Origin: Diaphorobacter limosus
Lineage (GTDB): Bacteria > Pseudomonadota > Gammaproteobacteria > Burkholderiales > Burkholderiaceae_C
DNA: 64,000 nucleotides
Direction: 5' to 3'
Assembly: GCF_033100095.1 (NCBI RefSeq)
Contig: NZ_CP136921.1
Span: 1,644,501-1,708,500, forward strand
Both the position numbers and the translations under genes were made by a program. Every line of letters begins with the position of its first letter. Positions within the stretch are counted from its first letter, which is position 1. Below the pieces are notes generated by a model. The model worked only from the letters and a program-made list of their open reading frames with translations. It made no database searches and was not told the origin of the DNA. Below are positions 7,995 through 16,063 of the stretch, piece by piece.

Positions 7995-9788
7995 TCACTC
8001 CAGCGGCGGCGTGGCGGCGATGACCTCGTCCAGCGTGGTCAGGCCCTCGGCGGCGCGCAGCGCGCCGGCAAGGCGCAGCGGGCGCATGCCGTCCTGCACC
8101 GCCTGGCGGCGCAGCGCGTCGATGGACGGCGACTGGTGGATCTGGTTCTTCAGCGCCTCGCTCACCGTGAGCAGCTCGTACAGCCCCATGCGGCCGCGAA
8201 AGCCGGTCATGCGGCAGTCCACGCAGCCCACGGGCCTGTAGGCGCGGTAGCCACCATTGAGCTTCCAGGGGCGGATCAACTCGGCCAGCGCCTCGGGGCT
8301 GGCGGCCTCGTCGAGCTGGCGGCACTGGCGGCACAGCGTGCGGACCAGACGCTGCGCCAGCACACCCAACAGCGTGGCGTTGATGAGGTAGGGCGGCACG
8401 CCCAGCTCCATCAGGCGCGTGACGGCACTGGGCGCGTCGTTGGTGTGCAGCGTGGAAAACACCAGGTGGCCGGTGAGGGCGGCCTGCACCGCCATGTCGG
8501 CGGTCTGCAGGTCGCGGATTTCGCCCACCATGATCACGTCCGGGTCCTGGCGCATCAGGGCGCGCAGGCCCTCGGCAAAGGTGAAATCGAGCTGCGGCTG
8601 CACCTGGGTCTGGTTGAAGCTGGGCTCGATCATCTCGATCGGGTCCTCCACTGTGCTCACGTTGACTTCCTCGGTGGCCACGCGCTTGAGCGTCGAGTAC
8701 AGCGTGGTGGTCTTGCCCGATCCCGTGGGCCCGGTGACCAGGATGATGCCGTGCGGACGCTTGACCAGCTGCTCCCAGCGCTGCGCGTCGTGTGGCGTGA
8801 AGCCGAGCGCGTCCAGGTCTTTCACCGCGTTGTCCGGGTCGAAGATGCGCATCACCATCTTCTCGCCGAAGGCCGTGGGCAGCGTGGACAGGCGCATCTC
8901 CACCTCGTCGCCGCGCGGGTTGCGCGTCTTGATGCGGCCGTCCTGCGGGCGGCGCTTTTCCACCACGTCCATGCGCCCGAGCAGCTTGACGCGCGCCACC
9001 ATGGCGCTCAAGACGCCCATGGGCATCTGGTAGACGGTGTGCAGCACGCCGTCGATGCGAAAACGGATCACGCCCTGCTCGCGCCGCGGCTCCAGGTGGA
9101 TGTCGCTGGCGCGCTGGTCGAAGGCGTATTGCCAGAGCCAGTCCACCACACGGATCACGCCCTGGTCGTTGGCGTCGAGTTGCTTGTTGCTCTTGCCCAG
9201 CTCGACCAGCTGCTCGAAGCTGCTGCCGCCGGCGCTGCCGCCGGACTTGTTGGCATCGCGCACCGACTTGGCCAGCGCGAAGAACTCGGCCGTGTAGCGC
9301 GTGATGTGCTGTGGATTGGCCAGCACGCGGCGCACCTGACGCTTGGTCTGGCGCTCCACCTCGGCCACCCAGTCATTGACGAAGGGTTCGGCCGTGGCCA
9401 CGACCACCTCGCTGCCGCTCACCTGCACCGGCAGCACCTTGTGGCGCTCGGCATAGCTGGCGCTCATGGCGTCGGCGACGCGGCCCACGTCCACCTTGAG
9501 CGGATCAATGCGCAGAAAGGCCAGGCCGCAGCGCTGGGCGACATACTCGGTGAGCATGTCCACGTCCAGCGGTTTGTCGTCCGCGGCGCGCAGCATGCTC
9601 AGGTTGCCCAGGCGCACCAGCGGGTGCTGGCTGCTCTCGGCCTGGGCGCAGCGGGCAATGGTGCGCTCGGCCTGCTCGGCGCTGATCACGCCGTCGGCGC
9701 GCAGCCAGTCGACGATGCTGCGCCACTGCAGCGGGCCCGCGTTGCTGACAGGCTTGCGGGCGTGGTCTGGGCGTGTGGCGGTGGTCAT
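7995..9788 (-). CDS. GspE/PulE-family secretion or pilus ATPase (stand-alone)
   Basis: A 597-residue protein with an MshEN-like N-terminal domain (about residues 20-170), then the GspE/PilB ATPase core: a conserved Asp-box region ending in DIHLEPRRE, Walker A GPTGSGKTT, Walker B IMVGEIRD, and His-box STLHTND. A tetracysteine zinc module is visible as LCRQC and CVDC. These hexameric ATPases power type II secretion or type IV pilus assembly at the inner membrane. No other Gsp or Pil gene is adjacent, so its partner machine is encoded elsewhere and the exact role is open. Confidence 0.9.
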   Translation of the reverse strand: MTTATRPDHARKPVSNAGPLQWRSIVDWLRADGVISAEQAERTIARCAQAESSQHPLVRLGNLSMLRAADDKPLDVDMLTEYVAQRCGLAFLRIDPLKVDVGRVADAMSASYAERHKVLPVQVSGSEVVVATAEPFVNDWVAEVERQTKRQVRRVLANPQHITRYTAEFFALAKSVRDANKSGGSAGGSSFEQLVELGKSNKQLDANDQGVIRVVDWLWQYAFDQRASDIHLEPRREQGVIRFRIDGVLHTVYQMPMGVLSAMVARVKLLGRMDVVEKRRPQDGRIKTRNPRGDEVEMRLSTLPTAFGEKMVMRIFDPDNAVKDLDALGFTPHDAQRWEQLVKRPHGIILVTGPTGSGKTTTLYSTLKRVATEEVNVSTVEDPIEMIEPSFNQTQVQPQLDFTFAEGLRALMRQDPDVIMVGEIRDLQTADMAVQAALTGHLVFSTLHTNDAPSAVTRLMELGVPPYLINATLLGVLAQRLVRTLCRQCRQLDEAASPEALAELIRPWKLNGGYRAYRPVGCVDCRMTGFRGRMGLYELLTVSEALKNQIHQSPSIDALRRQAVQDGMRPLRLAGALRAAEGLTTLDEVIAATPPLE

Positions 9789-9811
9789 GGCATCACAGCA
9801 TAAGGGTCAGG

Positions 9812-10573
9812 TCAGGCCACGGGCTTGAACACCCGCAGCCACTTCGTGGCCGGCAGGCCCCAGCGCTCCTGGATCACCTCGGCGCGCGCCAGCAGCTCGG
9901 CGCGCTTGGGCCGCGTGGGCGTGCGCTGGGCCAGCACCACGGTGTTGCCCTCGCGCGTGGCCTTGAAGGCCCACAGGGCATCGTCGCCAAAGGCCTCTGC
10001 GAGCTTGTCCAGGCTGCGCTCGTAGCTGGAGGAGCGGCCGAACAGGTTCACCGTCAGGCAGCCGTCCTCTGTCAGCAGGGCGCGGCAGTCGGCGTAAAAG
10101 TCTGCGCTATCCAGCACGGGGGCAGCCGCGTCATGGTCGTACAGATCGACCGCTAGCGCATCCACCGTGCCGTGCCATTCCGGCTTCTGGATCTCCAGGG
10201 CCGCATCGGCCAGCACCACGCGCTGCATGGGGCCATCGTGCGGCAGCTTGAACCAGGCACGGCAGACGGCCTCGACGCGCGGGTTCAGCTCGACCACGGT
10301 GCAGCACATGCGCAGCTTCTTGCGGCAGAACTTGGTGATGGCGCCCGCCCCCAGGCCCAGCTGCATGGCGTGGCGCCGGGCCACGCTGGTGGGCTCGACA
10401 AACAGCAGCCAGGCCATCATGCGCTGCACGTATTCCAGTTCGAGGTCAAAGGGCGCATCTATGCGCATGGAGCCCTGGATCCAGGGCGTGCCCAGGTGCA
10501 GATGGCGCACCTCGCCATCGTCGGAGACGCTGACCTCGGGCAGTTCGGCGGTGGCGGTTTTCTTGCGAGTCAA
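9812..10573 (-). CDS. Spermidine-synthase-like class I SAM methyltransferase-fold protein
   Basis: A 253-residue Rossmann protein with the nucleotide-binding segment QLGLGAGAITKF, the acidic strand end TVVELNPRV and a following DAALEI, as in the SpeE family and its non-polyamine relatives. The final third lacks features that would prove polyamine activity, so a general spermidine-synthase-like label is safer. The start codon is TTG at 10573, which shares a TTGA overlap with the stop of the upstream glycosylase gene; the two are translationally coupled. Confidence 0.75.
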   Translation of the reverse strand: MTRKKTATAELPEVSVSDDGEVRHLHLGTPWIQGSMRIDAPFDLELEYVQRMMAWLLFVEPTSVARRHAMQLGLGAGAITKFCRKKLRMCCTVVELNPRVEAVCRAWFKLPHDGPMQRVVLADAALEIQKPEWHGTVDALAVDLYDHDAAAPVLDSADFYADCRALLTEDGCLTVNLFGRSSSYERSLDKLAEAFGDDALWAFKATREGNTVVLAQRTPTRPKRAELLARAEVIQERWGLPATKWLRVFKPVA

Positions 10574-11115
10574 TTCGTGATCAATCCAAAGGCGGCCAGG
10601 GTCTCGCCCCAGGCCTGCAGTTTTCTGTCAAGGCTCCACGATGCATTCGCCGGGCTGGTGGACGGCAGGCGCAGCGAGGCGATGGCCGCGCCGTCCCCCT
10701 GCCCCAGACTGGCGCGCACGGCGGCGGCATGGCGGAAGCTCTCCCCGCCATTGTGGGCGATGGCGGCCAACCGGGGCGCCTGCGCCCGCAGGCCGGCAAA
10801 GTCGTTCACCCGGGCGTTGCGGATGCTGGCATCCAGGCTGCCCTGGCGTTCGCAGGCGGCGTACACGTCCCACAGGCCCAGGCCGCGCGCCAGCAGCCAG
10901 TCGCAGCGCGCGGCGTAATGGCCGCGATCGGGCAGCGTGTGCTGCGGCCACAGGGCCGCCAGAATGGGCCAGAACTGGTTGCGCGCATGGCCGTAGTACT
11001 GCCGCGCCGCGAGCGAGGCCGCGCCAGGGAAGCTGCCCAGCACCAGCACGCGCGTGCCCGCGCCCACCACCGGGGGCAGGCCGACAAGGCGGCCAGAGGA
11101 CGTGGCGGCTTCCAT
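10570..11115 (-). CDS. DNA-deoxyinosine glycosylase (uracil-DNA glycosylase superfamily)
   Basis: A 181-residue protein. Motifs of the deoxyinosine-glycosylase branch of the UDG superfamily are present: VLGSFPGAAS, QYYGHARNQFWPIL, LGLWDVYAACERQGSLD and the C-terminal LPSTSPA. It should remove deaminated adenine (hypoxanthine), and perhaps uracil, from DNA in base excision repair. The ATG at 11115 directly abuts a dispersed repeat that fills the gap to tatD. It overlaps the downstream spermidine-synthase-like gene by 4 bp. Confidence 0.85.
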   Translation of the reverse strand: MEAATSSGRLVGLPPVVGAGTRVLVLGSFPGAASLAARQYYGHARNQFWPILAALWPQHTLPDRGHYAARCDWLLARGLGLWDVYAACERQGSLDASIRNARVNDFAGLRAQAPRLAAIAHNGGESFRHAAAVRASLGQGDGAAIASLRLPSTSPANASWSLDRKLQAWGETLAAFGLITN

Positions 11116-11186
11116 TGAATTTACTATATTTTTAATAGCTGTTTGCGCTTGATATATAAGCGCTAGAGGCCAAAAATGCTTGAATA
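11116..11186. repeat. Dispersed AGCGCTT/AGCTATT repeat, copy 2
   Basis: It reads TTTAATAGCTGTTTGCGCTT...AAGCGCTAGAGGCCAAAA and is in the opposite orientation to copy 1. It fills the whole gap between tatD and the glycosylase gene. The paired GCGCTT/AAGCGC arms could form a hairpin. Confidence 0.85.
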
Positions 11187-12020
11187 TTACCCCAGCAGGG
11201 ACGCCAGCCGCGGCAGGGCGGCGCAGGCATTGTCCCGCGTGGCGCGGGCCAGCTCGGCCCCTGAAATACCGCGCAGCGCGGCCACCACGGCGGCGATGCG
11301 CGGCAGCTCGGCCGGGCTGTTGCGCGCCGGCGCCCGGCCGGCGGCGCGCTCGGCGGCCGTCACGTAGAGCCAGTGCGGGGGAATGTCGGGCGCGTCGGTC
11401 TCCAGCACCAGGGCATAGAGCGGCAGCTCGGTCGCCAGGCGGCGCAGCTGCAGCGCGCGTTCGTAGGTCACGGCGCCACCAAAGCCGAGCTTGAAGCCCA
11501 GGTCGATGAAGGCCTGGGCCTGCTGCAGGCTGCCGTTGAAGGCATGGGCGATGCCGCCGCGCACGGGCAGCTCGCGCAGGCTTTTGAGCAACTGATCGGC
11601 CGAGCGCCGCACATGCAGGATCACGGGAAGATCAAAGCGCCTGGCCAGCTGCAGCTGGGCGCGGTAGAAGCGCTGCTGGCGCTCCGGGTCGAGGCCGGGC
11701 ACGAAGAAATCCAGCCCGATCTCGCCCACGGCCACCAGCCGCGGGTCTGGCCGGCATTGCTGCAGCGCGGCAGCCAGGGCCTGGATGTCGTCCTCGCCGG
11801 CCTGTGGGGTGTAGAGCGGGTGTATGCCCAGCGCATAGCTGTCGCCATGGCGCTGGGCCATGGCGCGCACGGCCTGCAGATTGGCCAGTTCCACGGCCGG
11901 CAGCACGCAATGCGCCACGCCGGCCTGCGCTGCGCGTATGCGCTCGGCGTCGGCATAGGCCATGCCGCCATGGGCCGCGAATTCATCGAGGTGGCAATGG
12001 GTATCTATCCAGCGCTGCAT
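11187..12020 (-). CDS. TatD-family metal-dependent hydrolase
   Basis: A 277-residue TIM-barrel hydrolase. The metal ligands of the TatD family are all visible: HCH in DTHCHLD at the N terminus, the Glu in VGEIGLDF, His in VILHVRR, His in GIAHAFNG and Asp in LETDAPD. Family members are 3'-5' DNA/RNA exonucleases or deoxyribonucleases in the cytoplasm. The length matches the family. The following DNA-glycosylase gene suits a nucleic-acid-maintenance context, although a repeat separates them. Confidence 0.9.
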   Translation of the reverse strand: MQRWIDTHCHLDEFAAHGGMAYADAERIRAAQAGVAHCVLPAVELANLQAVRAMAQRHGDSYALGIHPLYTPQAGEDDIQALAAALQQCRPDPRLVAVGEIGLDFFVPGLDPERQQRFYRAQLQLARRFDLPVILHVRRSADQLLKSLRELPVRGGIAHAFNGSLQQAQAFIDLGFKLGFGGAVTYERALQLRRLATELPLYALVLETDAPDIPPHWLYVTAAERAAGRAPARNSPAELPRIAAVVAALRGISGAELARATRDNACAALPRLASLLG

Positions 12021-12047
12021 ACGGCTGGATCATGCCACCCGCAAGGG

Positions 12048-12242
12048 TCAATTCTTTTTGCTGACAGGGCAGGTATTCACGCCCAGCAGCGAATACGCCG
12101 GGCAGCCGCCAATCAGCCCGGTGAGCAGCGGCACCACGCCCAGCCAGCCCCACCAGCCCACCGTGCCCGTGGCGGCCAGCGCGATCAGCACCAGCCCGAC
12201 GATGATGCGCAGCCCGCGATCCAGACCTCCGACGTTTTTCAT
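12048..12242 (-). CDS. DUF2892 (YgaP-like) small membrane protein
   Basis: A 64-residue protein with two hydrophobic helices (IIVGLVLIALAATGTVGWW and LGVVPLLTGLIGG) ending in CPAYSLLGVNTCPV. This is the DUF2892 pattern found as the membrane part of YgaP-type rhodanese proteins and as stand-alone proteins near sulfur-handling genes. It lies 57 bp downstream of a BigR/SqrR-type regulator, so control by sulfide or persulfide is a reasonable inference. Confidence 0.85.
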   Translation of the reverse strand: MKNVGGLDRGLRIIVGLVLIALAATGTVGWWGWLGVVPLLTGLIGGCPAYSLLGVNTCPVSKKN

Positions 12243-12299
12243 GACTTTTCTCCTGGTTGATGAAAAAACCCGTGCTGCGCGCCGCGCCAGCCGCAGCGT

Positions 12300-12608
12300 T
12301 CAGCCACAAAAAATATCCTTCAGCGCCGACACGAGCTTTTCCACGGCCGGATCGGCGATGCGGTAGTACAGCGTCTGCGCGTCGCGCCGGTAGGTCACCA
12401 GCCCCTCCTCGCGCATGCGCGCCAGGTGCTGCGACAGCGCCGATTGGCTCAGCTGCACCTGCTCGAGCAGGGTGCCCACCGCGGCCTCGCCCTGGTCGAT
12501 GAGCAGGCACAGCACCAGCAGCCGTTGCTCGTTGCCCACGGTGCGCAGCAGCGCTGCCGCCTTGGCTGCTCCTTGCTGCATAAACTCGCGGTCGATGGCG
12601 GTGGTCAC
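12300..12608 (-). CDS. ArsR-family repressor of the BigR/SqrR (persulfide-sensing) type
   Basis: A 102-residue winged-helix regulator. The recognition region is LSQSALSQHLARMREEGLV and the wing is RRDAQTLYYRI. Two cysteines sit where the BigR/SqrR group carries its reactive pair: one in RLLVLCLLIDQGE (helix 2) and one at the C terminus (DIFCG). In that group they form a tetrasulfide or disulfide on exposure to sulfane sulfur and release DNA. The neighbouring DUF2892 gene supports a sulfur role. It is divergent from an AhpD-like gene, with an ArsR-type palindrome between them. Confidence 0.85.
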   Translation of the reverse strand: MTTAIDREFMQQGAAKAAALLRTVGNEQRLLVLCLLIDQGEAAVGTLLEQVQLSQSALSQHLARMREEGLVTYRRDAQTLYYRIADPAVEKLVSALKDIFCG

Positions 12609-12652
12609 TTGGCACTCCTTTGGGCAAAGGTGCGACTTTACCGCCGACTAAT

Positions 12653-12666
12653 TTAGATACTTCTAA
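12653..12666. promoter_or_regulatory. Probable operator of the ArsR/BigR-type regulator
   Basis: An inverted repeat TTAGA-TACT-TCTAA lies between the divergent regulator and AhpD-like genes. This is the kind of short AT-rich palindrome bound by ArsR/BigR repressors. It stands out from the GC-rich surroundings and is placed to control both directions. Confidence 0.6.
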
Positions 12667-12731
12667 TAAATATGTCAATATCGGCTTGGCATTTGCTTCC
12701 CCCATCCACCTCAACCACGGGAGTTTTTCTC

Positions 12732-13103
12732 ATGCCCTCTTCCACCGACTTCAAGGCCCTCACGCGCGAAATCTCCGGCAACGTGAGCCAGTTGCGCACC
12801 AGCCAGCCCGAGGTGATGCAAAGCTTCAACGCCATGGGCAAGGCCGCCCTGGCCCCCGGCGCCATCGACGCCAAGACCAAGGAGTTGATCGCCCTGGGCA
12901 TTGGCGTGGCCGCGCGCTGCGACGGCTGCATAGGCTTTCACACCCAGGCCCTGGCGCGCCTGGGCGCGACGCGCGCCGAGGTGCACGAGACCCTGGCCAT
13001 CGCCGTCTACATGGGCGGCGGGCCGTCGCTGATGTATGCCGCCAATGCGGTGGCCGCCTTCGACCAGGTGGCGCCCGAGCAGGTGCCGCCCCCCGCCGCC
13101 TGA
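12732..13103 (+). CDS. AhpD-like carboxymuconolactone decarboxylase-family protein
   Basis: A 123-residue all-helical protein with the CxxC motif CDGCIGFH followed by a histidine, the peroxidase-type active site of AhpD relatives (as opposed to the decarboxylase branch). The family acts as thiol-dependent peroxidases or disulfide reductants. The ATG at 12732 has GGGAG upstream and gives the family's usual N terminus; an upstream in-frame ATG at 12672 would add an unlikely leader. It is divergent from the BigR/SqrR-type regulator, so response to reactive sulfur or peroxide is plausible. Confidence 0.85.
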   Translation: MPSSTDFKALTREISGNVSQLRTSQPEVMQSFNAMGKAALAPGAIDAKTKELIALGIGVAARCDGCIGFHTQALARLGATRAEVHETLAIAVYMGGGPSLMYAANAVAAFDQVAPEQVPPPAA

Positions 13104-13179
13104 GCGGCCCGCCCGGGCATGCGCGCGGGCGCTTTCCGTGCTACCGTGAGCGTCCACAGCCTGTCACGGAGGTGCCCGC

Positions 13180-14082
13180 ATGCCACGGCCCGTACGCTAC
13201 AGCCCTTCCCGCGGCGCCCGGGCCCTGCCGGACGCCGGGCCGACTGCACCCCAGCGTGCCACCACACCCACCCCTGAGCCCGTCAGGCGGCACCGGCGCC
13301 TGCCCTCGCCCCAACAACTGCAATGGGCCGCCATGGCGCTGCTGGCCCTGGTGCTGGCCGCGGCCCTGTGGTGGCTGCAGCCGGCGCCGCAGCCGCGCAT
13401 CACGCAAAAAATGATCGATGCCGCCGTGCTGCACACGCTGGAGCACAACAGCCTGCCCTCGGCCACGGCGCGCGCGGCCGAGGCCGTGGCGCCCTCGGTG
13501 GTGCGCGTGATCGGCTATGCCACCAGCAAGAAGGGCAAGGAGGTGGAGCGCAGCGTGGGCACGGGCGTGGTGATCGTGGACAAGGGCATCATCCTGACGA
13601 ATCTGCATGTGGTGCGCGGCGTCGATCGCATCGGCGTGACCTTTGCCGACGGCACCGAGTCTGACGCCAGCATCACCGGCGCCCAGCCCGAGAACGACCT
13701 GGCCGTGCTGCAGGCGCACAAGCTGCCCGACGACCTACAGGCCGCGCCGCTGCGCGCCGCGCACAACCTGCGCGTGGGCGAGGGCGTGGTGGTGATGGGC
13801 TTTCCCTTCGGCATAGGCCCGTCGGCGTCGGCCGGCGTGGTCTCGGGCCTGCAGCGCGAATTCGAGTCCCCCGAGGGCGGGCAGGAGCTGCAGAACCTGA
13901 TCCAGTTCGACGCCGCGGCCAACCCCGGCAACTCGGGCGGGCCGCTGGTCACGCTGGACGGCGAGGTGGTGGGCATAGTCACCGCCATCCTCAACCCCAC
14001 GCCGGCGCGCACCTTCATAGGCATAGGCTTTGCCGTGCCGATTGAGAACGCCGCCCGGGCCGCCGGCATGACACCGTTCTGA
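13180..14082 (+). CDS. Membrane-anchored trypsin-like serine protease (DegP/HtrA-like, no PDZ)
   Basis: A 300-residue protein with a single transmembrane helix (about residues 50-67) and an extracytoplasmic chymotrypsin-fold domain. The catalytic triad is visible: His in LTNLHVV, Asp in ENDLAVL and Ser in NPGNSGGPL. It ends soon after the protease domain, so unlike DegP/DegS it has no PDZ domain. It lies 17 bp upstream of moxR, suggesting co-transcription with the MoxR-DUF58-VWA set. The substrate is unknown. Confidence 0.85.
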   Translation: MPRPVRYSPSRGARALPDAGPTAPQRATTPTPEPVRRHRRLPSPQQLQWAAMALLALVLAAALWWLQPAPQPRITQKMIDAAVLHTLEHNSLPSATARAAEAVAPSVVRVIGYATSKKGKEVERSVGTGVVIVDKGIILTNLHVVRGVDRIGVTFADGTESDASITGAQPENDLAVLQAHKLPDDLQAAPLRAAHNLRVGEGVVVMGFPFGIGPSASAGVVSGLQREFESPEGGQELQNLIQFDAAANPGNSGGPLVTLDGEVVGIVTAILNPTPARTFIGIGFAVPIENAARAAGMTPF

Positions 14083-14099
14083 AACCCAGGAGGCACAGC

Positions 14100-15119
14100 A
14101 TGCAGACCACGCACACCACGGCCACGCTGATGGAGCAAATCCTCTACCAGGTCAAGCGCGTCGTCGTCGGCCAGGATCGCTTTTTGGAGCGCGTGATGGT
14201 GGCCATGCTGGCCCAGGGCCATCTGCTGGTGGAGGGCGTGCCCGGCCTGGCCAAGACGCTCACCGTGAAGACGCTCGCCAACTGCATCCAGGGGCAGTTC
14301 AAGCGCATCCAGTTCACGCCCGACCTGGTGCCCGCCGACCTGATAGGCACGCGCATGTACAACCAGCGCACGGGCGAGTTCAGTACCTCGCTGGGCCCGG
14401 TGTTCACCCACCTGCTGCTGGCCGACGAGATCAACCGCGCGCCGGCCAAGGTGCAGAGCGCGCTGCTGGAGGTGATGCAGGAGCGCCAGGTGACCATTGC
14501 CGGCCAGACCCACCCCGTGCCCGAGCCCTTCGTGGTCATGGCCACGCAAAACCCGATAGAGACCGAGGGCACGTACCAGCTGCCAGAGGCCCAGGTGGAC
14601 CGCTTCATGCTCAAGGTGCTGATCGACTACCCCAGCGAAGAGGAAGAATTCGTCATTGCCCAGCGCGCCCTGGCGCCGCCCGAGCAGGTGGCCGCCGTGG
14701 CCAGCACCGAGCAGCTTGCCGCCCTGCAGAAGGAATGCCGCAAGGTGTATGTAGACCCCGCGCTCATCCAGTACGCCGTGCGCCTGGTGGCCGCCACGCG
14801 CGCGCCGCGCCAGCATGGCCTGCCGGATCTGGCCGGCCACATTGCCTACGGCGCCAGCCCGCGCGCCACGATTGCCCTGGCCGAGGGCGCGCAGGCCCTG
14901 GCCATGCTGCGCGCACGCGCCTACGCCTTGCCCGAGGACCTGCTGGACCTGGTGCCTGACGTGCTGCGTCACCGCATCTCGCTCAGCTACGAGGCGCTGG
15001 CCGAAGGCCTGGATGCCGACGCGTTGATCCAGCGCATCCTGAACCACCTGCCGCCGCCCGCGCGCGTGCTGCAGCATTCGGCCGAAGAGGCGGCCGGCGC
15101 CGAGGCCCGCCGTGCCTGA
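14100..15119 (+). CDS. MoxR-family AAA+ ATPase
   Basis: A 339-residue MoxR AAA+ ATPase. Walker A is in GVPGLAKTLT, Walker B in LLLADEINRAPAKVQ, and sensor 1 in VMATQNPIETEGTYQLPEAQ. These ATPases act as chaperones that activate VWA-domain proteins through metal-dependent contacts. A strong AGGAGG precedes the ATG. The gene overlaps the DUF58 gene by 8 bp, and the VWA gene follows, which is the standard MoxR-DUF58-VWA layout. Confidence 0.95.
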   Translation: MQTTHTTATLMEQILYQVKRVVVGQDRFLERVMVAMLAQGHLLVEGVPGLAKTLTVKTLANCIQGQFKRIQFTPDLVPADLIGTRMYNQRTGEFSTSLGPVFTHLLLADEINRAPAKVQSALLEVMQERQVTIAGQTHPVPEPFVVMATQNPIETEGTYQLPEAQVDRFMLKVLIDYPSEEEEFVIAQRALAPPEQVAAVASTEQLAALQKECRKVYVDPALIQYAVRLVAATRAPRQHGLPDLAGHIAYGASPRATIALAEGAQALAMLRARAYALPEDLLDLVPDVLRHRISLSYEALAEGLDADALIQRILNHLPPPARVLQHSAEEAAGAEARRA

Positions 15120-16047
15120 AGCCCGCCACGCCGCACCGCCCGCCGAGAGCCTGCTGCAGCGCCTGGAATGGAAGGTGCTGCGCCGCCTGGACGGCCTGCT
15201 GCAAGGCGGTGCGCGCACGCTCCTGCGCGGCGCCGGCATCGACCTGGCCGACCTGCGCGAGTACCAGCCGCACGACGACGTGCGCCATATCGACTGGAAC
15301 GTCACCGCCCGCCTGGCGACGCCCCATGTGCGCGTGTACACCGAAGACCGCGACATCACGGCCTGGTTTCTGCTGGACTTGAGTCCCTCGGTGGACTTCG
15401 GCCCGCCGGGCCAGGCCAAACGGGACATGCTGGCAGGCTTCGTCGGCGTGCTGGCGCGCCTGATCCAGCGCCACGGCAACCGCGTGGGCGCCGTGCTGCA
15501 CGACGGCCATGCCGCCATGGGCCGGGTGCTACCCGCGGGCGGCGGGCGGCGCCAGGTGCTGCAGCTGCTGCACCTGCTGGTGGGCGGCCAGGGTGCGGCC
15601 GACCCGGCAACGCCGCCCGGCACCACCGATCTGGCATTGCTGCTGAACCAGGCCCAGGGCCTGCTGCGCCGGCGCAGCGCGGTGTTCGTGATATCCGACT
15701 TCCTGAGCCATCCGGGCTGGGACAAGCCGCTGGCGCGCCTGGCCCGGCGCCATGACGTGGTCGCCGTGCGCCTGCTCGACCCGCTGGAGCTGGAACTGCC
15801 CGACATCGGCCTGCTGCTGCTGCGCGACCCCGAGACCGGCGAGCAGCTGCAGGTGGACACGCACGAACGCGGCTTTCGCCACCGCTTCGCGCGCCTCGCC
15901 GCGCAGCGCGAAGCCGAGCTGCGCGCCAGCCTCGCGCGCGCCGGGGTGGACACGCTGGAGCTGTCCACCGACGAGGATTTGCTGAGCGCGCTGCTGCGCT
16001 TCATGCAGCTGCGCGGACACCGCCAGCACCTGGCCGCGAGAGCCTGA
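15112..16047 (+). CDS. DUF58 domain-containing protein
   Basis: A 311-residue protein starting with GTG inside the end of moxR. It contains the DUF58 signature region DLADLREYQPHDDVRHIDWNV and an integrin-like DLSPSVDFG segment that resembles a VWA core. DUF58 proteins are regularly encoded between MoxR ATPases and VWA proteins. Their role is envelope-related but not well defined. Confidence 0.9.
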   Translation: MPEARHAAPPAESLLQRLEWKVLRRLDGLLQGGARTLLRGAGIDLADLREYQPHDDVRHIDWNVTARLATPHVRVYTEDRDITAWFLLDLSPSVDFGPPGQAKRDMLAGFVGVLARLIQRHGNRVGAVLHDGHAAMGRVLPAGGGRRQVLQLLHLLVGGQGAADPATPPGTTDLALLLNQAQGLLRRRSAVFVISDFLSHPGWDKPLARLARRHDVVAVRLLDPLELELPDIGLLLLRDPETGEQLQVDTHERGFRHRFARLAAQREAELRASLARAGVDTLELSTDEDLLSALLRFMQLRGHRQHLAARA

Positions 16048-16063
16048 ACCCAAGGAGCGGACG

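Noticed and set aside
7485..9803. 772-codon plus-strand open frame
   Set aside because: Antisense to tctB and the GspE-like ATPase; no domain.
13515..16004. 829-codon minus-strand open frame
   Set aside because: Antisense to the protease, moxR and DUF58 genes, which all have intact motifs; Ser/Arg-rich shadow.
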